Source of the DNA: Ditylenchus dipsaci
Lineage: Eukaryota > Nematoda > Chromadorea > Rhabditida > Anguinidae
Length of the DNA: 64,000 nucleotides
Assembly: GCA_004194705.1 (NCBI GenBank)
Contig: SADC01000199.1
Span: 98,773 to 162,772, forward strand
Reading direction: 5' to 3'
How positions within the stretch are numbered: position 1 is the first letter of the stretch; the number at the start of each line of letters is the position of its first letter. The notes beneath the pieces are model-generated. The model ran no database searches. It was not told the origin of the DNA and worked only from the letters and a program-made list of their open reading frames with translations. This document shows, one piece after another, positions 56,801 to 64,000 of this stretch. The translations under genes and the position numbers were made by a program.

Positions 56801-59800
56801 TTCTCATCTCCAGTCTCTCTACCTCGACTCAGTGGTGCCTCAAGAAAAGAAATGAAGAATCAAGATGCTCAATCCGAGTGGTGGTCATTCATAATACTGT
56901 GATTGTTGTATTCCTGTAAATCTCAATATAAATATCTTATCTTCAGTCTCTTTCCCTCGATATTTCGAATGTTACATTTGTATGTTATGTGTCACAAAGT
57001 TGTCTGTTAAATTATGTGTCATTTTTACGTTGGCATCTTTGGGCAAGGTTTCATCTTTCTGTCGTTAACAAAATGTCTCTATTGAGTGACAGTTTTTTTT
57101 CTTTTTTTTTCTTTGTTTCAATAAGAAAAGAATTCGATTCAGTCTCTCTCTTGACTGCTGTTTGCTTTTATGTTCTGTATCTTAAAGTTTTGTGTCATTT
57201 CTACCGGCTTCTTTCGGATAAGTTTTTTTTTCAATATAAACAGAACGTTTGTATCGAAAACTTCAATAATTTTCTAAATTTGTTAAAAAAAAGTCTCATT
57301 CGGTATCATTGAATTCAAAATGTCACGATATGAATAATATTTTGCAACAAACGTATCATCGAAAAATAAATCCCGCCCGTAGGGCGGGCAATAACTAGTC
57401 ACTATACTAACATAACTATTATGAACACAGTGGACCAAGTCATTTCTCAATAAAAAAACAACCGGGGAGAGCTAGGCAAAAAATGGAGACTGATTCTCCA
57501 CTAGAACCGCATTGTAATAAAAATATTAGAATTTCAAAAAGCTGTTCTTATACAGTGCCTTCGATAGAAGTTGGAAGTCGGAGGTCAGAGTCTTTAATTT
57601 CTAATTACGCGAGTTTTCAATTTTTGTAATTTAGGGCAACTACTTCTAAACTACTTTTACCGCTGCTGATTTTTTGGTTTTTCAGAAAATGGAATGAGTG
57701 TGAATCTTAAACTGTATAATAAACTGTGTAATAAAATTTTTTTTATAATATCTCTAGTCTCAAAATGAAAGAAAAAATCAAAAAATGACGGTCGGGCCCA
57801 ACAGCATAAGTACCGATGAAAACTCATTTAAAGTTTTTAGCGAGACATTGGTGGGCCTTATTCATTTTTAGGTCACTCAAACCACAATCTAAATTTTGAC
57901 TTCTTACTTTGACATCCGACTATTCCGTTTTTTAGCTTGCGAGTAAAGTTACAGTTTTCTTACGTGAACAATAATAGTATCTGTTGACAGCTAGCAAGTC
58001 ACTGAACACCGGTCCATATTGATTTCCCATAGTGTGTATATATTTCTTGTCTGACGGTAGCATCGTGACATTGTCACCATCATCTGTGATTTCATTTATT
58101 TTATCATCTGTGAAACGAAACATAGAAAAAAGTGTTGTACAGGCACCGTAATGCATCACAGAGCCATAATCATAGTTGACTCCCATCGTTTCGCTATCAT
58201 ATTGTTTTTCTAAATTATTTAACAACATGAAAACTATTAGATCATTACCTATTATTTACCAAATTGAGAGCGCCAGCTAGTAGTTACTTTATCTAGTAAA
58301 ACTGTTATGTAGTCGTCACGGTCTGGTCTAGACTGTTGATGCAATACACCTAAGAAGTTCCAACAATTTACAAGACATTTTCTGCAAAATTGAAGTCCTC
58401 CGTATTTACTGTATTAAGTCCCATGGGGAGTTATTTTCAACCTCTAAAAAATCGAAAATTTTGAGGTCGATTTTGAGATTTTTGGGTGCTCAACCAAAAT
58501 CTGAAAAGTGTTATAGGGTAAACTCGCGGCAACTAAGAAAACGCAAAAAACAGATTTGCGAAATGTTCGCTCTAGGCTGAGATATAAGATCCGTAGGGTG
58601 GGGACTTATTAGAGGGTGGGAGTTATTAGAGGGTGGGGAGTTATTAGAGGGTGGGGAGTTAATACAGTAAATACGGTATATGGAACTTTGTTAACTCAAT
58701 TTTTAATGCCCTTTTAACAATGACTCATTATGACTCATATGCTACAGTGGACCATCCCTTACTGCAAGGAATATGTTAAAACCTTCAATATGTTAGGACT
58801 TTTAATCCTCGCAATTACACATGATGTGAACATAGCTCTTATGCGCACATGATACAGTCAACCCTTGGTGTAGCAGCTCTTTTTTGCTCTTTTGTGTTTT
58901 CTGTGCTCTACTACCTGGCTACTAATTCCGATCTTTTCATACTGTAGTATAACAAATTCATAAAGATTAATAAATAATAACAAACAAAAACAAAAAAAAA
59001 TCAAATTTTACCGAGTGTGTGTCCAATTTCATGCGTAATAGTACCGAACTAAAATAATTCAGTAACTTATACTAAGAATTTTCATGCAATAAGGAAAAAA
59101 CTTATATACAGTTGCACATCCTTGGCCGATAGAGACATCTTGTGTTTGTCCTGACAATTTTCCAAGCTAAAAAAGTAATACAAGATGCATCGATATTTCT
59201 TGCAATTTTTTCAAATGGCACGCTAGGTGTTTAATCTATGTTAAAAAAAATTTTTCAAATATCGTATAAACTTTTTTAATACACCATGGGGATAATTTTC
59301 AACCCCTGAAAGATTTCGAAATTGTGAATTAAAAATGGGCTTTACTCTGAAATCTTAGTCAAAAAAATGAGGGGTGGGGATTATTAGAAGGTGGAGGATT
59401 AATAGAGGGTGTGCGGTATATTATTTTGTAACTGGCATTGTTGTCTTGAACATGTTGTATCCATTCTTTGGTTCAGTTGAATTTTTTGTTTACTTTTCTT
59501 ATATGTTCTTAATGCTAAATTTGAATCAATTGAATCAAAATTTCTAGTCCTAAATGCCTGTATGGCAAATTTCACTGGCATTCTCGGTCAAGGCTATCTT
59601 TTGTTATATACCGTATATTCTCTATTAGAAGGCCCCTCTCTAATAGAAGGCCCCTCTCTAATAAAAGGCCTCCCTTGAGGACCTATATATCAGCCTAGAA
59701 AAGAAATTCGCAAATCTGTTTTTCGCGTTTTCTTAGTTAGCACGAGCTTACCTGATTCCACTTTTAAAATTTCGGTTGAGCACGCAAAAATCTCAAAATT

Positions 59801-62399
59801 GACCCAAATTTTTTCCGACTTTTTTAGGGTTGAAAAATAGAAGCCCGGGCCTTCTAATAGAGAATATACGGTAAACGTCACACCAAAACGCCAAGCTTTT
59901 GAATTTTTTAAATTCATTATTACGTTTAGGATGGTCGGGTGTTTTCCTACTGTTTTGGCTCTCTTAATTTTTTCACCGAAGTTTCTTTTTGAGCCCTTTG
60001 GTAGATTCTTACAAATTCATGAGGCTTCATATCATTTGAACATTCTACTGTTTGTTTATTTATATAGGTTAATTAAGATGAAGAACTTCAAGTGGACTAA
60101 CTTGGACGTGATCGAAAATCTTCAGCAACTCAAAAATGGGAAGGTTACAAAGGAAGATGTCATCAACTTCTTGAAGCAGCAGTACAACAAGACATGCGTG
60201 CTGAATACGATTCACCGCCATATGTCGAGAGAAGCAACTGCTGATCTCTACCTCAATAATGAATTTGTCGTGTAATATTATGCTCTTTTCTTAGTGTGTT
60301 ACTTCTGTCGTTTATTTTAGGCCTCTGCGAACTAAATTTGCTAATGAAATGCTTGCTGTTAAAGAAGGTAGCGGTTATCGAGTTTACAAAAAGCACAGAA
60401 ACCTCTTCGAATGCATCGACTGCTGCAAGTATTTTTTTGAGTTTTGGACTTGGAACAATGCAATTTTATACAAACTTCCAGATTGCGCTGAAAGTTGGAC
60501 TAATTGGATCTGCTCGAAGGAGGACGTTGACTGTGAGACCAGTTGGTTCTGGTGCAGAATTACATGGATAATCTCTATATTGCGGTCGCTTTTTAGAAGG
60601 GCGACTGACCTGATGAGAACCCTCATTTTTAACACTTAAAAGTTGGTTTTTTTTCATTAATTGGTGTGTTTTGTTCGGAATTTTGTGCTGACCAAGATAG
60701 GAGAAAACAATTTTGTGAAAAAGTGCTTGAAACCTGCAGGGGTTGATTGTATGAAATCAGACACTTTCGGGTTGTTTGAGTTAATTGATTGTATTTTTTA
60801 TACGAGAGTAATTTTGTGCACTTGAAACATCTATATGGTCCAATAATGTAGTAAAAACATGAAAATTAGTTTTTCTATGATAATAAAATAAAAAGTTAAT
60901 CGTAAAAAATTAGATTAGAAGTTGTTAATATGATTAAAATATAATAAAAATATATTGTAAACAAATTAAATAAAAATTGTTAATACAATAAAAAAAATAA
61001 TAAAAAAATATACTATTATTTATTTGAAAACTAATGATAACCCAGTAGAACTTTCCCCCATAGCAAGGCGTGAGTCTTTGGCTCTCTAACAAGAGAGTTC
61101 CTAGAGACAAGGAACTCTCTTGTTAGACGTGCAAGAGACAAAAAGCTTGTCTAGTGGTAAAGTGGTAAGTAGTAGGCAGGTGGCTGCTTACCAAGTGAGA
61201 GAGAGGGATGTCCAGAGTTTGGACTGATATACTTCTGGTGGGCGTTTCTGCGCTTTCTGTTACTATCAAGTGCTAAAAATAAACGGTGATATTAACAATT
61301 TTCGATCCTTATAAAATTGAACAAAATTTTGGCGCTACTTGGATATACCCCCCCCCCCCAAATCCACTTTTTTCAAAGTGTTTCCAAACACCCTATATCG
61401 ACCTAAAATGGCCTCAGGAGTTCAAAAAAGGCATTATTTTTGAGTTCTGGTCAATAAAAAACTGAGTTTTTGGACCACCCAAAATAACCCATTTTGACCA
61501 TTTTCGAAGGGATTTAAGGCTGTATCAGGGTGGAAACGGACCAAAAATGGGCCAATTTAGTGTGAAAAAGAAGATGTTGAACATAGTTTTGTTGACTGGG
61601 GCCTACCGCATAAAAAAACTCTGGTATGCATACATTTTTTATGCATCCAGAGTCACTTTCGAGTGATTTGCGTCTAAGGTATGTGGGTGTGCGCATCTCA
61701 ACCCCAAGCAACCAAGCCCCCTGCGCCCCTTCGGGGGCGCAGGGGGCTTGGTTGGTTAGAGATGCGCGCACTCATTTACCTTAGACATAATTCCGAGCAA
61801 GACTCTTGAACAAAAATGCATTTAGAGACTATTTTTGCCCAGCTCCAGTGACCGAAACATGGTAAAACAGGTAAAAAGTCAAAATTTAAAAGTGTCCAAA
61901 ACTCGATTTTTTATTGACCAGAAGTTAAAAATAATGTCTTTTTTGACCTTCTGAGGCCATTTTAGGTCGATATAAGGTGTTTGGAAACACTTTTGAAAAA
62001 AGTTGATTTGGGGGGGGGGGTATATCCAAGTAGGGTCAAAATTTTTATTTGATAACATTTTACATGTTATACGGCCACTTACCCGAGTAAGTTTGTATCA
62101 ATTCGAAAGCTCGTTGAATTCTGTACCAGATATATGATTCAACTTTGCAAAAGTATAAATAAATATAAATATGAATATAGTATAAAAAATACAATCAAAT
62201 AAAAAAAACCCAAAAGTGTTGTTTAATCAATGTCATTAATTTAATTAATGTCAAATACAACTCACTCACCTGACTATAGCATCCTTGTCCTTTGAAAATC
62301 TAACTACTGGCTGTATATATCCCTCTTCCAAGAATGTAATGCAGGTATAATTACTCCAAAAATTAAGAGACAGTCTTATGAGCCTTCTTGTTTGGTTAT
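53814..62399 (-). CDS. Astacin (M12A) zinc metalloprotease with EGF and CUB modules
   Basis: Secreted protease by family. Exons (minus): 62399-62270 (YTCITF), 59166-59110 (SGQTQDVSIGQGC), 59048-59012 and 58349-58260 (together HEIGH plus LHQQSRPDRDDY, the HExxHxxGxxHxxxRxDRD zinc site), 58209-57964 (Met-turn YDYGSVMHYG; NQYGPVFSD), 55371-55214 (EGF-like CICPNGFGGVDC, then DCGQ), 55166-55065, 55020-54902 and 54371-54253 (CUB: CHYHIK, GLCSATC, RLCCDS), and 54039-53814 (Thr-run linker, then CPNKCLYRCP...CEKNC, stop). Frames join from 59166 to 54253. A small exon between 62270 and 59166 is probably missing, the 54253/54039 join is uncertain (a Cys-rich frame CAERCPIKCP lies at 54109-54070), and signal peptide and propeptide are not in view. 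EGF plus CUB resembles nematode NAS proteins. Confidence 0.87.
55676..57398 (+). mobile_element. Non-autonomous Helitron with both ends
   Basis: It starts TCCTATATACTAAAAGAGAG and ends with the hairpin CCCGCCC-GTA-GGGCGGG (57372-57388), six bases, then CTAG (57395-57398). It sits exactly between A (55675) and T (57399), as Helitrons do, without target duplication. No Rep/helicase frame is present. Inside are seven units of about 130-210 bases, each with ACCCGCGTGGTGGTCATTC or a variant. It lies in an astacin intron. Confidence 0.93.
58400..58676. mobile_element. ACCGTATTT-family MITE, word AAGTCCC/GGGGAGTT
   Basis: The right end AATACAGTAAATACGG is followed by TA (58677-58678); the left tip is CCGTATTTACTGTATTAAG. 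The left word AAGTCCCATGGGGAGTT is palindromic, and GGGTGGGGAGTTATTAGAG recurs four times at the right. The body matches the copies at 14322, 18070 and 59611. It lies in an astacin intron between the two halves of the zinc site. Confidence 0.85.
59261..59418. mobile_element. ACCGTATTT-family MITE, word AATCCC/GGGGATT
   Basis: The left tip is degenerate (ATCGTATAAAC...ACACCATGGGGATAAT). The right side reads GGGGATTATTAGAAGG and GGATTAATAGAGGGTGTGCGG. A body block (GAAATTGTGAATTAAAAATG) resembles that of the 23918 copy. Confidence 0.7.
59611..59871. mobile_element. ACCGTATTT-family MITE, word AAGGCCC
   Basis: TA-flanked (59609-59610, 59872-59873), ends CCGTATATTCTCTATTAG and CTAATAGAGAATATACGG. 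AGAAGGCCCCTCTCTAATA is repeated at the left and GAAGCCCGGGCCTTC lies at the right. The body has CCTATATATCAGCC, GCAAATCTGTTTTTCGC and GGTTGAGCACGCAAAAAT. Confidence 0.9.
60078..60639 (+). CDS. Two-exon ORF, possibly a MULE/FLYWCH-type fragment
   Basis: ATG at 60078 opens a helical frame (FKWTNLDVIENLQQLKNG) to a probable donor at about 60269. A second exon from 60321 has GSGYRVYKKHRNLFECIDCC and ends at TAA 60637-60639. The Y..Y..........C..C spacing recalls the DNA-binding N-terminus of FLYWCH/MULE transposases, but the match is weak. It lies in the large astacin intron on the opposite strand. It is more likely mobile-element coding debris than a host gene. Confidence 0.35.
60640..61320. repeat. 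AT-rich stretch with one strong hairpin
   Basis: No exon seen. 60880-61025 is almost pure A/T. At 61088-61125 AACAAGAGAGTTCCT and AGGAACTCTCTTGTT form a perfect 15-base stem around an AGAGACA-type loop. Confidence 0.6.
61331..62039. repeat. Foldback element with ends GCGCTACTTGGATATACCCC
   Basis: CTACTTGGATATACCCCCCC at the left and GGGGGGGTATATCCAAGTAG at the right start arms that pair nearly to the centre (CACCCTATATCGACCTAAAA, TTGAACTCCTGAGGCCATTTT). The centre is a hairpin of CCCCCTGCGCCCC/GGGGCGCAGGGGG. It is the best preserved copy of a family also at 7286, 19083 and 52629. Confidence 0.85.
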
Positions 62400-62639
62400 C
62401 TTAAAAAATAAAAAATTTCAACACAATAAGAAAAACAACAATATCGTATTTTCACTGATAAAGCGCAAGTCTTTAAAACAACACCAAGATCAGAGGGGGT
62501 GTGAAAATCATATTTTAATAAAAATAGAGCACCATAGTGTTTCATGAGAATAAATACTGTAGTCTAATATATTTGGATATTTTAACTAAGTAGTCTTTCA
62601 GTCACTAATGTGTCACTAGTGCCGTTAGGCCCACTATGC

Positions 62640-62860
62640 CTACAAGCTCACGATGAGCACATTTTATTATTTCAATTCTATGTGCAGACAATAAGGCTAA
62701 AGTGTGTAAAATTAATGAAAACTGTCCAATAGATGTGTTCGTTGAGTGTTCTCACTGTAAGCTTTCATTGTGCTTCACCTATTTTTCAGGTTTTACAATT
62801 ATCATCAAATCAATTTTTTTCCGTTCGTAACCATAATACCAGCATGTAAATTTGATAAAA
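62640..62860 (+). pseudogene. Cys-rich ORF remnant
   Basis: A plus frame at about 62680-62830 reads CADNKAKVCKINENCPIDVF followed by CSHCKLSLCF. The C..C....LC pattern resembles the C-terminal zinc-finger tail of piggyBac-type transposases, but no catalytic domain, start or termini are nearby. The assignment is a guess. Confidence 0.25.
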
Positions 62861-62869
62861 TTATGACAC

Positions 62870-64000
62870 GAACAAGAGCCACAGACAAATTACACAGTCA
62901 ACCGCCACAGCCGAAAACTACACAATTAAGTAGTACAAGGAGACTAAACCAATACCTACTATAACAATACTACACTTAAAGTTGTTTCAGCATTATCAAT
63001 ATCAGAATTTCGAAATTCTCTCAAAAAGTGCCCTAAAACGAAAATGAAAAAAAAATCGAAAACTTTGATTAGTTTCGTATCACATTTCAAAACACTTCAT
63101 CCAAAACACACAATTAACTGCCAAAGCCAAATGACACAGTAAAACACTTTAGCAAAACCACACAGTTAGCTGCACAGCCAAATGACACAGTCAACCGCAA
63201 TAGCCAAAGTACACAAATGACTACCACAGTCAAATGATACAGTTAACCGCAACAGCCAAAGTACACTAATGACTACCACAGTCAAATGATACAGTTAACC
63301 GTCAGAGTCATATGACACAGTTGACCGCCACAGTCATATGATACACTTAACCGTCACAGTCATATAATACAGTTAACCGCCACAGTCAAATGATAAAGTT
63401 AACCACCACAGTCAAATGATACAGTTAATTGTCACAGTCAAATAATACAGTTAACTGCCAAAGTCAAATGATACAGTTACCGCCACAGTGAAATAATACA
63501 GTTAACCGTCACAGACAAATGATACAGTTAACCGCAACAGCCAAACTACACGGATAACTACCACAGTCAAATGATACAGTTAACCGCCGCAGTCAAATAA
63601 TACAGTCAACCGCCACAGTCTAATGACACGTTAACCGCAACAGCCGAACTAACACGGATAACTACCACAGTCAAATGATACAGTTAACCGCCGCAGTCAA
63701 ATAATGCAGTTAACCGCCACACTCAAATAATACAGTTAACCGCCACAGTCATATGATACAGTTAACCGCAACAGCCAAACTACACGGATAACTACCACAG
63801 TCAAATGATACAGTTAACCGCGCAGTCAAATAATGCAGTTAACCGCCACAGTCAAATAATACAGTTACCGCCACAGTCATATGATACAGTTAACCGTTCA
63901 CACTCGAATGATGCAGTTAACCGCCACAGTCAAATGATACAGTTAACCGTCACAGTCAAATGATACATTAACCGCAACAGCGAACTACACAAATAACTAC
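62870..64000. repeat. Minisatellite, ~26-base unit, runs off the window
   Basis: The unit CAGTCAAATGATACAGTTAA plus CCGCCA is tandemly repeated from about 63120 to the last base, with variants (AACAGCCAAACTACACGGAT). Looser copies begin near 62870. A higher-order unit of several variants is visible from 63500 on. Confidence 0.9.

Noticed and set aside
57360..57400. GC-rich hairpin CCCGCCC/GGGCGGG as a transcription terminator
   Set aside because: It is the 3' hairpin of the Helitron, followed at the proper distance by CTAG.

Overview
The window is AT-rich nuclear DNA of an invertebrate animal. Four split host genes with GT..AG introns can be traced. Where no transposon has landed, introns are about 42-52 bases. 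Such short introns, a CYP3-clan-like P450 and an astacin with EGF and CUB modules fit a nematode or a nematode-like animal, but that placement is inference. No bacterial operons, CRISPR arrays or rRNA genes were seen.

Layout: 0-9 kb is transposon ground: a TA-flanked Tc1/mariner-type element (40-1118), a complete Mutator-like element (2380-4230), a hAT element with another element nested in its transposase (5907-7006), and foldbacks, one with tRNA-like boxes. From 27.7 down to 9.08 kb (minus strand) runs an NSD-like histone H3 lysine-36 methyltransferase gene (PHD, PWWP start, AWS, SET, post-SET). A plus-strand gene of unknown product (12.73-18.60 kb) sits inside one of its introns. At 30.6-32.1 kb lies a decayed Polinton/Maverick DNA polymerase B. 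From 42.93 to 34.39 kb (minus) is a cytochrome P450 gene. At 46.6-47.6 kb (plus) is a TMEM86/YhhN lysoplasmalogenase-like gene. From 49.2 to 52.3 kb are a hAT element, a broken mariner and a spliced MULE transposase C-terminus with open frames. From 62.4 to 53.8 kb (minus) is an astacin metalloprotease gene with EGF and CUB modules and a Thr/Cys-rich tail; its introns hold a complete-ended Helitron and several MITEs. The window ends in a roughly 26-base minisatellite that runs off the edge.

The most unusual signal is a set of short inverted-repeat elements in which a short 'word' is repeated near both ends of a copy, while other copies of the same family carry a different word. This is clearest in the family ending in ACCGTATTTYCTCTAATA: at least five copies share an internal body but carry five different words. 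Similar behaviour is seen in elements starting CAGTC.A..CTCG and in GC-rich, GTTGTCG, TTTGTCGCGCGACAAA and other families. Several elements are nested, including a four-level foldback at 14.6-16.5 kb.

Exon boundaries were worked out by eye from splice signals and frame continuity, with no alignment or transcript support; gaps and phase mismatches are stated per gene.
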